DNA of 64,000 bases. Origin: Roseiarcus sp963758335. GTDB taxonomy: Bacteria; Pseudomonadota; Alphaproteobacteria; Rhizobiales; Beijerinckiaceae. Both the position numbers and the translations under genes were made by a program. The stretch spans positions 2,666,001-2,730,000 of the forward strand of contig CAVWVF010000002.1 of NCBI GenBank assembly GCA_963758335.1. The letters are read 5' to 3'. Numbering within the stretch: position 1 is the first letter of the stretch; the number at the start of each line of letters is the position of its first letter. The notes below the pieces were generated by a model, which was given only the letters and a program-made list of their open reading frames with translations, did not search any database and was not told where the DNA came from. Positions 37,283-45,827 of the stretch are shown piece by piece.

Positions 37283-38902
37283 TCAAGCTGCAGCCAAGAG
37301 ATCGACGACGCGTTGGATGGCGGTGTCGGCGCGGTGATAGGCGGCTTCGAGCCGGCTGTCGGGACGGTGTTGCGGGTCCGGCCGGTGATGGAAGCGGCTG
37401 TTGGCGAGGGGGCCGCACAGGCGCTTGTGGAAGAAGAGGAAGAGGAGGGCGACTTGGACGCCCTTGGGTGAGAGCCGGTAGGCGTAGCGCGAGCCGTCGC
37501 GCTCGATCAGGCCGTGTCCCTTGAGCTTGCGCAAGTCGTAGCGGAGCTGGTTCAGGCGGTAGGTCTTCTCAGAGAGGTTGAAGGTGTCGAGGACGGCCTG
37601 ATGGATCTGCCGGGCCGTCCAGCCGCCGATCTGAGGACCGCCATGCAGGAGGACCTCGAACAGGCGGATGATGCGCGGCTCGTGGATCTTGAGGCCGGGA
37701 TAACGCACCGCGCCGACGGTGATCGGATGGGCGAGGCGCTGCAGCAGCGGGAAATCGACATGCACGTTGAGCCACTCGGCCTGGAAGCCGGCGAAGCGGT
37801 CGGTGATCGCCTGGAAGGTGGTCCGCACGGCATCGAGATGGTCGAGCCCCTTGCGCAGGCCGAAGTCGGCGAGATTGTTGGAGACCAATTCGTTGCGCAG
37901 AAAGGTCAGGAACTTCTGATACTGTTTGAGGAAGCCGCTCTTGAAGTAGGCGCGGAAGACATGATGGCCGTGCTCGATCTGGTCGATGACGGTGGCCAGC
38001 TTGCCGTGCATCCGGCGACTGACCCGCTTGCCGAAGATCGTGGCGATCTTGTCGGCACTGAGCCGCCACAGGCCGAGTTCGCAGCTGCGCTCGAATAGCT
38101 TGTGGATGGGAAAGTGACGCCTGAAGATGAAGTTGCGGCAGTACTCGATCTGGGAGATGGCGTAGAAGCGTGACAGGTTGAGCTTGGCGCGCTCCTTCTT
38201 TGAGAATTTCGATCCGATGATCAGGGTCCAGTAGTCGAGGCGCCGGCGGATGATCTCTGGGCTCAGCCGGTCGGCCGATGCCTGCAACGCCGCGACGTCG
38301 TCGACGGCGAGGAAAGCGTTGTCCTCCTTGCGGAAGCCGATCCCCGCCCGCTTCAGCTCCTGCTCGATGAAGCTGTGGCCGTTGAGATAGTAGGCGGTCT
38401 GGAAAGGGAAGAAGGAAGCCACCCGCACAACCATCGGTCCGAGCGCCTCGTCGCGGACATAGAAGTAGTAATGCGTGAAGCGGCTGCGCTGGTGCGCGAC
38501 GATGCGGTAGTGCGGGTCCTTGGCCGGGTACTTCGGCAGGCTGATGCGGAAGGTCGGCCCTTGCTCCATGCTCTTGAAGATGAAGTAGACACCGTAGGCA
38601 TTGCGCTTCTCCATGCGGCGCAGCCACCGCAGCACGTGGTCCTCCTTGCGTACCCCCTTCTCGGCCCATTCGATCGGGATCGCGTGATTGCGCGCGTAGG
38701 CTTCCACCCAATTCTGGTAATCGGCCGTCCGCTGGCTCAGCGCCTCCTTGCTGACCTCCGCCACCCCGACGATCTCACGGAAGAAGTGGACGACCAGCTC
38801 GGGCCGCGACAGCGCCGTCAGATAGCCGCGAATGACAATCCGGTCGAAGCAGTGATAGACGAAGACCAAGAAGTCGCCGAACAGCTTGGTGAACAAATCC
38901 AT
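37283..38902 (-). CDS. 539-aa protein of the 2109-bp mobile element (copy 1), unknown family
   Basis: Intact and about 98 percent identical by eye to the copy 2 protein. No DDE, HUH, tyrosine or serine recombinase signature is evident. Visible parts: an N-terminal block YHCFDRIVIRGYLTAL, a central block SRFTHYYFYVRDEALGP and VRVASFFPFQTAYYLNGHSF, and a C-terminal winged-helix-like region near residues 400-470 (TYRLNQLRYDLRKLKGHGLI then SRYAYRLSPKG). Similar unnamed proteins with the FPF-x-LNG core are, as I recall, spread among many bacteria. It is the only candidate transposase of the element. Confidence 0.75.
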   Translation of the reverse strand: MDLFTKLFGDFLVFVYHCFDRIVIRGYLTALSRPELVVHFFREIVGVAEVSKEALSQRTADYQNWVEAYARNHAIPIEWAEKGVRKEDHVLRWLRRMEKRNAYGVYFIFKSMEQGPTFRISLPKYPAKDPHYRIVAHQRSRFTHYYFYVRDEALGPMVVRVASFFPFQTAYYLNGHSFIEQELKRAGIGFRKEDNAFLAVDDVAALQASADRLSPEIIRRRLDYWTLIIGSKFSKKERAKLNLSRFYAISQIEYCRNFIFRRHFPIHKLFERSCELGLWRLSADKIATIFGKRVSRRMHGKLATVIDQIEHGHHVFRAYFKSGFLKQYQKFLTFLRNELVSNNLADFGLRKGLDHLDAVRTTFQAITDRFAGFQAEWLNVHVDFPLLQRLAHPITVGAVRYPGLKIHEPRIIRLFEVLLHGGPQIGGWTARQIHQAVLDTFNLSEKTYRLNQLRYDLRKLKGHGLIERDGSRYAYRLSPKGVQVALLFLFFHKRLCGPLANSRFHHRPDPQHRPDSRLEAAYHRADTAIQRVVDLLAAA

Positions 38903-38964
38903 GACAGCCCCCTCGATACCCGGCAGGGTTTCGAAAGGCGATCCGGCGTCGACCGGGCAAACAG

Positions 38965-39330
38965 ATGGTGGAGGGGAAGAGCTTTCGCCTCGCCGACGAG
39001 GTCCGCTACATCCAGCGCCGGGCTGCTGACCGCCATGGGCGCGTCGTCACTGTTGGTCAACTTGTCCTGTTGTCTACCGAAACCGGCGACGCCTGGCTGC
39101 TCGACCCGTCCGATCAACTCGCCGCAACGCTGGCCCGCGACGGCGACCCCGAACCCGTCCACATCGAAGAAAACGATACCTCCTTCGTCATCGATTGGAA
39201 GGGCAACTATCGCATCGAGGGACCCGCCCCATCTATTCCGATCGCCAGACCCGGCGCGTCTCAACCATCCTCGGATACCCCACGCACCTGCTCGCGCCAC
39301 CGTCCTGAAATTTCAAATATCTTTGGCTAG
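38965..39330 (+). pseudogene. small divergent ORF of the mobile element, frameshifted in copy 1
   Basis: Begins MVEGKSFRLADEVRYIQRRA and runs divergently from the 539-aa gene, 62 bp apart. It matches the copy 2 protein up to GNYRIEGPA; then CCCCATC replaces CCTTCATC, a one-base loss that changes the last 30 residues. The remaining frame runs exactly to the element end. Blocks GRVVTVGQLVLLSTETGDAW and LDPSDQLAA look like a small beta-rich domain. Function unknown. Confidence 0.6.
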
Positions 39331-39718
39331 GTTTGCGCGGTCTTCTGCGCCGCCTCGATCTGCTTTTTCACTGGCTCGAAAGCGGCAGTGAACACGGCAG
39401 TGTCAATTGGGCTATGTGACGGCTATCGCTGACAGCCGCTTCAACGCCGCCCTTGATCAGCCTCTGCTGAAATTCGACGAACTTTGTCGGGCTTTTCACG
39501 GCGGAAAGCGCCTGGATCGCAGCGGTCAAATTCTTGGCATTCTTTGTCGCCAATTCCTGATACGCCTTGGTCAACTCCTCGACAGCGGCTCTCGAGGCGT
39601 TGCGGCTTTCGGTCGGAGCGTCGGCCCCGCCTTTAATGATTTTCTCTGCGGCTTGGCCGCTCTTGGTTAGCGCTTCGGCGCTGGCTTCGGCGATCCGCTC
39701 ACTGGGTTGTTTGGCCAT
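39327..39718 (-). pseudogene. phasin (polyhydroxyalkanoate granule protein), 3' frameshift
   Basis: From ATG 39718: MAKQPSERIAEASAEALTKS and an amphipathic helix with SRAAVEELTKAYQELATKNAK and KFVEFQQRLIKGGVEAAVSD, typical of the Phasin_2 family. After HIAQLT one base is missing; the native C-terminus AVFTAAFEPVKKQIEAAQKT lies in the next frame and would stop on a TAG formed by the last bases of the 2109-bp element. As it stands the frame ends at 39368 (116 aa). Phasins coat PHA granules; loss of the tail may or may not matter. Confidence 0.8.
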
Positions 39719-39765
39719 TGCTGGAAATCCCCGCAAATGAGGTCCGATTGCGACCTTACGCTCTA

Positions 39766-41040
39766 GTTCATCGATTCCGTGAAACCAATCACGTGCCCAG
39801 GATTCATTTTTCTCGACATGGCTTGTAGCCTTTGCGCTTTGATTCGGAAGCGAGGTTTGAGGTCGTGGCGGGACGGCGGAAGGCGATCGAATTGGCGATG
39901 AGCGAGGAGGATTTGGCGGCTTTGCGCGCGATCGCCCGTTCGCGAAGCGAACCGGCGAGCCGGGTCGAGCGAGCGCGAATGCTGCTGGCCTACCGGGACG
40001 AGCCATCCTTTTTTCAGGTGGGACGGGCCGTGGGCGCGCACCATCAGACCGTTCCGCGCTGTGTCGAGCGGGCGCTGGTCTACGGTGCGCGGGCGGCGCT
40101 CGATGATCGGCCGCGGTCCGGCAAGGAGCCGACGATCACCGCCGAGGCCAAGGCATGGGTTGTCGACCTTGCCTGCCGCAAGGCCAAGGATCTCGGCTAT
40201 CCGCACGAATTGTGGACGACGCGACTGCTTGCCCGCCATGCGCGCGAGCATGGGCCCGCCGAAGGACACGCCTGCCTCGGCAAGCTGGCTCAGGGCACGT
40301 TGTGCAAAATCCTCAATGAGCAGGAGATAAAGCCGCACAAGGTCCGCTACTACCTGGAACGCCGCGATCCGGAGTTCAAGCAAAGATGGCGAAGGTTCTG
40401 TGCGTCTATCGCGAAGTAAGGCTCATCAAGGAGACGGCGGCGGCCGCAAAACAAGAACCGAGCGATGCGGTGGCGATTGTCTCCTACGATGAGAAGCCCG
40501 GCATTCAGGCAATCGCCACGACCGCCCCGGACCTGCCGCCCGAGCCCGGCAGACATGCGACCTTCGCGCGCGACTACGAGTACAAGCGCCACGGCACGGT
40601 CAGCTTGCTGGCCGGCATCGATCTGCTCACCGGCCAAGTCCACGCTCTCGTCAAGGACCGCCACCGCAGCCGCGAATTCATTGAATTCCTCAAGCTCCTC
40701 GACGCCGCCTATCCGAGCCATACGGCGATCAAGCTGATCCTCGACAATCATTCGGCGCACATCTCCAAGGAGACCAAGGCTTGGCTCGCCGAGCAGCCTG
40801 CCGGCCGCTTCGAATTCATCTTCACGCCCAAGCACGGCTCCTGGCTTAATCTCGTCGAAGGCTTCTTCTCCAAGCTCGCCCGCTCGGTGCTGCGCCATAT
40901 CCGCGTCGCATCCAAACAGGAGCTCAAGAACCGCATCATGGCCGCCATGGATGAGTTCAACCGACACCCCGTCGTCCATACTTGGTCCTATAGGATCGAC
41001 CAGGCCGCCTGATATGATTCGAATCTCAAAATCGATGAAC
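39766..41040 (+). mobile_element. IS630-family element b
   Basis: 1275 bp with termini GTTCATCGATT on both sides (39766 and, inverted, 41040) and TA at 39764-39765 and 41041-41042. The right-hand TA is shared with the next element. It carries a two-frame transposase. Confidence 0.92.
39832..41012 (+). CDS. IS630-family transposase in two overlapping frames
   Basis: Frame 1 (39832-40419) holds the helix-turn-helix and linker: VERARMLLAYRDEPSFFQVG, GAHHQTVPRCVERAL, HELWTTRLLARH, YYLERRDPEF. Frame 2 (40386-41012) holds the DDE domain: IVSYDEKPGIQ, LILDNHSAHIS and HGSWLNLVEGFFSKLARSVL. The frames overlap by 34 bp; a -1 shift at GCAAAG joins EFKQ to KMAKVLCVYREV. It may be programmed or a mutation; the run is not a classic slippery site. 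Confidence 0.8.
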
Positions 41041-41042
41041 TA

Positions 41043-42278
41043 GTCGCCCGAGTCATTCAAAATGAGGGGTAGAGCCTCTTGAGCTTCACGCGGGCGTCGT
41101 CTGTGGTGAATTGCCAGTTGGCCTTTGCGTGATGCTTGTTGCGATGGTCCTCCCAGGCGGCGACTTGTTTTTCGAGGGTCGGCTTGTCCGGAATGCGGCG
41201 GCTCAGACATTGGCTCGACAGGACGCCGAGTTCGGATTCGGCCATGTCGAGCCAGCTTCCGTGTTTGGGGGTGTAGTGCCATTCGAACCGTTTGGCGAGG
41301 CGGCGCGCTTCTGGCGCGGGAAAGGCCGCGTAGAGCGAGGCGGGCGTGTGCGTGCTCAGATTGTCTTGGACCAGCCTGATTTGGTCGGCGTCGGGAAAAT
41401 GCACGTCGGACAGTTCCTTGAGCACCTGCGCGTAATCGGCGGCGGCGTGGCGGTCGGTGACCTTGACGCGGCGCCAGCCCTCCAGCGGCGCGAAAATCAT
41501 GAATATATTGGCCACGCCGTTTCGCTCGTATTCGTAATCGTGCCGGACGGCTCGTCCGGGTCTGGCCGGAATCGGAGCGCGCGTCTCGACGATCAACTGC
41601 TTGGAGGATTCATCCAGACAGACGAGGGGGCGATCGGGATCGCGCGGCTTCTGGTAAGTTTCCAGCACGTCTTCCAAGGCGGCGACGAAGCCGGCGTTGG
41701 CGTCCGGCGGGATCACCCATTGCCGATTGCGGTGGGGCTTGAGGACGTTTTTTTAGAGTCCTTCCGATCGTGTTGTCGCTGGCCTTCTCGACGATGTTCA
41801 ATTCGACGACCTTCTCCTCGAGCAGGCGCAAACTCCAACGCGCGAACCCCTCGGGCGCCGGCGAGCAGGTCAGAGCGATCAATTTCGCCTCCGCCGCCCC
41901 GTCGAAAATCCGCGGCCGGGCGGAGTTCGGATTGTGTTTGCGGGTCAGCGCCGCCGCGATCCCTTCTTCGACCAGTCGACGCCGGGTGCGGCCGATATTG
42001 TTGATGCTGGTGTCCAACGCCGCCGAGATCGCGCTGTCGCTCCAACCTTCGCCCGCCTCCGACACGTCCGCCTTCAACAGGATGCGCGCCTTCGTCAGCG
42101 ACTGTGCCGGATGCTTGCCCGCGCAAATCATCGCCTCCAGCCGTTCGCGCTCCTCGGCGCTCAACTTCACCACATATTTCTTGACCGAAATCTCCCTGCC
42201 CGCCACGAATCACCTCCATCGCCGCATCGCCGCGACAGAGATTCAGAAAAACACCACAAATTCAATGACGCTGGCGAC
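41043..42278 (-). mobile_element. IS630-family element c, abutting element b
   Basis: 1236 bp with inverted ends GTCGCCCGAGTCATTCAA and GTCGCCAGCGTCATTGAA. TA lies at 41041-41042 (shared with element b) and 42279-42280. One element therefore used the TA made by insertion of the other. On its other side it entered the stop codon of a small glycine-zipper gene. Confidence 0.92.
41057..42206 (-). CDS. IS630-family transposase, frame changed at an A7 run
   Basis: The first frame (42206 downward) holds the DNA-binding part: KLSAEERERLEAMICAGKHP, SDSAISAALDTSINNIGRTR, RWSLRLLEEKVVEL. At TLKK, in a run of seven A (near 41752), the frame must change to continue as NVLKPHRNRQWVIPPDANAG into the DDE domain: VCLDESSKQLIVE, LVQDNLSTHTP, HGSWLDMAESELGVL. 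As written the joint needs +1 or -2, so it is more likely slippage or a sequence error than a standard -1 site. Confidence 0.75.
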
Positions 42279-42536
42279 TAGTAGTAGCACCGGCGATAGT
42301 GAACGTTGCCGTATGGGTCGTACCAGCGGCAGCGATAGCGATGGTGATAATAGTAAGGGCCGCCAAATGGGCTCCAAGGCGCGGTGACCAGAGCGCCCGT
42401 TGCGCCGCCGACTACAGCTCCGACCGGGCCGCCGACTACAGCTCCGCCAACAGCGCCGGCCGTTGTGCCCGCAGTCTGGACTGGGGTGGGCGGCCAAGGT
42501 CAAGGACGCCAGCACCACGAGCGCGAACTTGTCCAT
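42278..42536 (-). pseudogene. small exported glycine-zipper protein, frameshifted
   Basis: From ATG 42536: MDKFALVVLASLTLAA, a signal peptide, after which one base shifts the frame. The native continuation is PVQTAGTTAGAVGGAVVGG, repeated as PVGAVVGGATGALV, then a Tyr-rich tail with YYYHHRYRCRWYDPYGNVH. The G-x3-G pattern suggests a membrane-inserting glycine zipper, as in small envelope proteins. IS630 element c entered exactly at the TA of the stop codon, and the first base of the element restores TAG. Confidence 0.7.
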
Positions 42537-42623
42537 GGTGCAAACCTCGAAACCGTTCGTGGATGGGGTAAGTGCGAGGTTATCGTGCCGGTCTCGCTAA
42601 CGCAAAGATGCTTCGCAAGGTCT

Positions 42624-43082
42624 TCACAAGCTAATTAGGCCCTCGGCAGCACGTTCCGGACGCTCATGGCTTCCCATTTCCGGCCGCGGGACGTCTGAAT
42701 GCCGCGTGAGTTGAGCGCCCCGGCGATGGCCTGAAGCGACTTTGCGCCGCTCTTCTTGATTTCCTCGATAAATCGGACCGACGTTCGCCGCGTGACGGTC
42801 TGCGTTGGCCTTGAGGGCAGCCGCGCCCGCCTCCCGGGCGGATGAGATATTCGGATTGCCGAGCTTCTGGCCGCGGGCTTTGGTGGCGTTCAACGCCTCT
42901 TTTGTGCGCTGCGAAATAAGCGCTCATTCCTTCTCGGCGAGAGGCGGCGAACAGGTGGATCATGAGCGGATCGACGTCAGCCACCAGCTCGGCGACGATG
43001 AACGACACCCGGTGGACCATCAGCCCGGAAATGAAGTGCACGTCGCGAGAGCCGACGACGACGGCGCATTTTTTGGTGCCGG
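42624..43082 (-). pseudogene. serine recombinase (resolvase) remnant
   Basis: Segments in two frames read VVVGSRDVHFISGLMVHRV, FIVAELVADVDPLMIHLFA and then NATKARGQKLGNPNISSARE with ALKANADRHAANV. These match the middle and C-terminal linker of Pin/Hin-type recombinases. The catalytic N-terminus is missing and the frame is broken, so it is dead. Confidence 0.75.
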
Positions 43083-43200
43083 GCCAGCACGATCTCGACA
43101 TAAGTCGTGAAGGCCTCGGCATTGATCGGACCGTCGAGAAAAACCATGACCTTCATCGCCGCGCTTCGCCATGATCGCATCGAGGCGTCCTGGCTGCGTG
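43083..43200. pseudogene. two back-to-back fragments of an IS630-type transposase
   Basis: On the minus strand FLDGPINAEAFTTYVEIVLA (43085-43146) and on the plus strand KTMTFIAALRHDRIEASW (43138-43191) are recognisable. In an intact transposase these would be adjacent in one direction. Here they point in opposite directions and meet, which indicates an inversion or two insertions. The left fragment joins the recombinase remnant at 43082. Confidence 0.5.
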
Positions 43201-43252
43201 CGAAGACGATGCAGTGGACGACCGCAAAAATGCTGAAGGGTATGCTGAAGGG

Positions 43253-43309
43253 TTTCGGACGCCGGCCCTTTGCAGGCGCGCGGGGCTAGCGCGGGGCCGG
43301 CGTCCGAAA
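43253..43309. repeat. 16-bp perfect inverted repeat with 25-base loop
   Basis: TTTCGGACGCCGGCCC at 43253-43268 is matched by its exact complement at 43294-43309. Just before it a 10-bp unit TGCTGAAGGG occurs twice. It lies between the IS630 fragments and the IS91 remnant, and may be an element end or a strong terminator stem. Confidence 0.7.
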
Positions 43310-43601
43310 GCCTCGTAAGGAGGAAACCGCGGGGAGGAAGACGCGGGGTTTGGCTGGGCGCGACCTATGGGGATTTTGGGGTCGCGGACGGATCGCCCAT
43401 GTGACGGCGGGGGCCGGAAGCGGCCCGTCTTATCGGCGGGAGTGAACGAGGAGCTTTTTCGAGGGCGGCCATGAGAGCGGCGGGTGTGGGCGCGGCGCTT
43501 GGAGAGAGCATGCGGACGTCTTGAGGACATCGCCTTCCTGCTCCGGCGCGCGGCTGGAAGCGAGGAGAAACGGCATTGGGCGGCGGGGAGCGCGTCGACT
43601 G

Positions 43602-44079
43602 TCATGAGGTGTCGATCCTGATCCGGTTCGGCGCTAGCGGGCGCGCGGGGCGCGCGCCTTCGAAGGTTTCGAGGATGATCATCCGGCCCCCGCAACAGGG
43701 GCATCGGCGCGCCGGCGAAGTTCCTTCGGTGTCACGGTCCGTCTCAGCCGGCGAGGCCTCGGGCGCGGCGAGCAATTGTCGGGCGCGCTCGACGTTTTGC
43801 GCGCGAACTGCGCCGGCGAAGCGGCCGTAGTGGCGGATGCGGTGGAAGCCGCTCGGCAGGACGTGGAGGAGAAAGCGGCGAATGAACTCGGCGGCGTCGA
43901 GCGTCATGGTCCTGAGCCGATCGTGGCCTTTGATCCGGTAGTCCTTCCATTTGAAGGTGACGCCCGCCAGTACGCGCACCGGCAGGAAGAAACCGGGCTT
44001 GCAGGCGATCCAGCGCCCGCCGTCCGGCGACAGGCCGCCGCCGGGAACGATGACGTGGACATGCGGATGATGGTCCGAA
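43602..44079 (-). pseudogene. IS91-family transposase, C-terminal remnant
   Basis: The minus strand reads HHPHVHVIVPGGGLSPDGGR, WIACKPGFFLPVRVLAGVTF, LDAAEFIRRFLLHVLPSGFH, RIRHYGRFAG and CPCCGGRMIILETFEG, the C-terminal half of Y2-type IS91 transposases including the zinc-finger-like CPCC. The N-terminal half is missing; the break at 44079 abuts an EipA fragment. The stop is at 43602. The 290 bp beyond it hold no gene and may be the rest of the element. Confidence 0.8.
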
Positions 44080-44086
44080 CATAACA

Positions 44087-44328
44087 GATCCTATGCGGGT
44101 GGACGGCGACCGGACCATGATGCTCGTCTACAACCTGCCGGACACGGGGGCGATTTTCGATCGCTTCGGCGGAATCGACGGTTCGGCCTACTTTGTGGGG
44201 GCTTCGGCTTTACCGCGCTCGGCGCCAAAGGCGTCGTCGTCCCGATCCGCACCGGGCTCGGATGGCGGCTCGGAGTCAATGTCAACTATCTGAAGTTCAC
44301 CCAGCAGGCGACCTGGAATCCGTTCTGA
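44087..44328 (+). pseudogene. EipA-family (DUF1134) periplasmic protein, C-terminal fragment
   Basis: MLVYNLPDTGAIFDRFGGID then GSAYFVG; after one missing G the next frame gives GFGFTALGAKGVVVPIRTGL, GWRLGVNVNYLKF and TWNPF then stop. This is the conserved C-terminus of DUF1134/EipA envelope proteins. The 5' part is lost at the IS91 junction, and the frame is broken, so it is a remnant. Confidence 0.75.
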
Positions 44329-44349
44329 GCATGCCGCTCCGGCCTCCGC

Positions 44350-44398
44350 CGTCATTACGAGGACGCCGAGCGAAGCGAGGGGGACGACGCAATCACGC
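44350..44398. repeat. dispersed intergenic repeat of the GCGAGCGAAGCGA type
   Basis: CGTCATTACGAGGACGCC followed by GAGCGAAGCGAGGGGGACGA and CGCAATCAC matches, by memory, a short repeat found between genes in many proteobacteria. It overlaps the 3' end of the HigA-type gene. Confidence 0.5.
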
Positions 44399-44683
44399 CG
44401 CGGCGTCTGAACGGGAGCGCAAGCCGGAATAGTCATGCTCGTTTTCGGCGCGTGACAAGTCGTAGGCGGCTTGCAGATTCATGCAGAACCGCGGGTCAAC
44501 GTCGAAAAAGCGTTCAAGACGGATGGCTGTGTCGGCGGAAACGTCGCGCCGCCGGCGGACGATATCGCTGATGCGGTTGCCGGGGACGCCAATGGCGTGC
44601 GCCAGGGCGCTCGCCGACAGGCCGAGGGGCTTCATGTATTCCTCGGCGAGGATTTCGCCGGGATGGGTGCGCAGGCGGGGCAT
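44393..44683 (-). CDS. higA: HigA-family addiction-module antitoxin
   Basis: 96 aa from ATG 44683, preceded by AAGGAGCGCCTC. The helix-turn-helix block THPGEILAEEYMKPLGLSAS, ALAHAIGVPGNRISDIVRRR, DVSADTAIRLERFF is typical of HigA. HigA represses its operon and neutralises the HigB RNase, whose gene normally lies just upstream. No HigB is seen there; the nearest upstream same-strand gene is a HEPN-like protein about 300 bp away. It may be an orphan antitoxin. Confidence 0.88.
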   Translation of the reverse strand: MPRLRTHPGEILAEEYMKPLGLSASALAHAIGVPGNRISDIVRRRRDVSADTAIRLERFFDVDPRFCMNLQAAYDLSRAENEHDYSGLRSRSDAAA

Positions 44684-44730
44684 GAGGCGCTCCTTCAATG
44701 ATGATCCACGAGACGAGCAGGAGGGGAGTC

Positions 44731-44980
44731 ATGCCCGTAGCATACATCAAGAGCCTAATGGCCGAGGTCGCCGCCAGCGAGGCTCGGCGGTCAGAGTAGG
44801 AGCGCGCCGAACTGAGCGCCGCGGCAGAGGCCGCCCGCGAACGGCTCACGGCCTTGGAGAAATCTGCGGCTGGCGCGCCCGAATTTGCGATCCCGGACTC
44901 AGTGGCCGACGCTGGCCGGTCGGAGTTGGTCTTTACATTTGAGTTGAAGGAATCTCCGGAATATAGGCCGCTGGAAGCGA
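44731..44980 (+). pseudogene. small coiled-coil ORF with an in-frame TAG
   Basis: ATG at 44731 follows AGGAGGGGAGTC, a very strong ribosome site. The reading MPVAYIKSLMAEVAASEARR is stopped by TAG at 44797-44799, then continues in frame as ERAELSAAAEAARERLTALE, a coiled coil. Beyond 44980 it would overlap the HEPN-like gene. It could be a 22-codon leader peptide or a gene killed by a nonsense codon. No homology is recognised. Confidence 0.4.
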
Positions 44981-45478
44981 TCAAGCGGGCCTATCTGGCA
45001 ATGGATCGTCTGATGGAGTCCCGACGACGATCCGCCGAACTTCTGAGCACGCGAGATAAAGCCAGTTCGCCCGGTCAAGGACTTTTCCTAGGTCTCTGGC
45101 GTCTAGACGCGGTTTAGGTAGGGAAGACACAATAACCGTCCCGCTGTCTCCAATCGCTCCGAAACCATGAGCTAGCACATTGCGGTCATCCGCCCAGTCT
45201 TCGATGGCCTTGGCTATTTTTGTTACTAACGGTATTGCTGCGTGATCGGGGTTTCGCCTTTTGAGCGCTCTTTTTAGGAGATCACGCTTCTTTTTGCTGT
45301 CAAGGACGCGGACCAGATCATCGGCGGGTTCTTCATATATCTCGTAGAGGAATAAAAGGGCTGCCGCGAGTTCATCGTCTGCCGCGCCCCAAGTGAGTAT
45401 GATGTTGGTGAACAGCTCGCATTGTTCCGTCGATAGGCCGTGCGTGAGGACCGGAGCAGGCGGATCAGGGAGTTCCAT
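44981..45478 (-). CDS. hypothetical protein with HEPN-like RNase motif
   Basis: 165 aa, mostly helical. WADDRNVLAHGFG (Arg99-Asn100 ... His104) fits the R-x4-H active-site motif of HEPN ribonucleases, preceded by long helices with LLFLYEIYEE and KKKRDLLKRALKR. HEPN proteins occur as toxins and in abortive infection systems. The partner, if any, is not obvious; an orphan HigA lies downstream. The assignment is from the motif and fold impression only. Confidence 0.55.
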   Translation of the reverse strand: MELPDPPAPVLTHGLSTEQCELFTNIILTWGAADDELAAALLFLYEIYEEPADDLVRVLDSKKKRDLLKRALKRRNPDHAAIPLVTKIAKAIEDWADDRNVLAHGFGAIGDSGTVIVSSLPKPRLDARDLGKVLDRANWLYLACSEVRRIVVGTPSDDPLPDRPA

Positions 45479-45805
45479 GATGGGGTCTCAAAAGTCATCG
45501 GATGAGGCCGAGCAACACCAGTGACGAGGAAGCCGCGCCTCGCCGGGACGCGGCGCTTTGGCGCGCCCGCAGCACGCCGCACAAGCGCCAAGCCGAAATG
45601 AAGGTCGGGAAGCTTTAGAACGAAACGCAGCGACGGCGCGAGTCCGAACAAGCGCGATCGGACGCGCCTTGCGACATCGACCAAAATCGGACACATACGC
45701 ATATAGTAATATATTGATTTGAAAGGGAGTGTCCAACTTGTCCAAGATGTCCAAGTTTTTTGGAGGATACTCATGCGTGCTACAAATCCGGACGCCGACC
45801 AAGTG
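45479..45805. other. region without recognised gene between HEPN-like gene and the mobile element
   Basis: About 330 bp. It includes an AT-richer stretch near 45690-45760 with repeats of TGTCCAA (TTGTCCAAGATGTCCAAG), possibly a promoter or operator region. No coding frame is supported. Confidence 0.4.
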
Positions 45806-45827
45806 CTAGCCAAAGATATTTGAAATT

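Larger units (their letters stand above)
37222..39330 (-). mobile_element. unclassified 2109-bp mobile element, copy 1
   Basis: This block is nearly identical in reverse orientation to 45806-47914, and both copies are exactly 2109 bp. Identity starts at ATTCTTACCTGAGGG and ends at ATCTTTGGCTAG; flanking sequences are unrelated. The two ends do not resemble each other, and no target duplication is seen. It carries a 539-aa gene and a divergent small ORF. The second end contains the palindrome TGAAATTTCA. The structure argues for a transposable unit with asymmetric ends, outside the IS families I can recognise. Confidence 0.8.

Noticed and set aside
37222..39330. Classification of the 2109-bp unit as an IS66 or IS630 derivative.
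   Set aside because: Neither the ends, target pattern nor protein motifs of those families are present.
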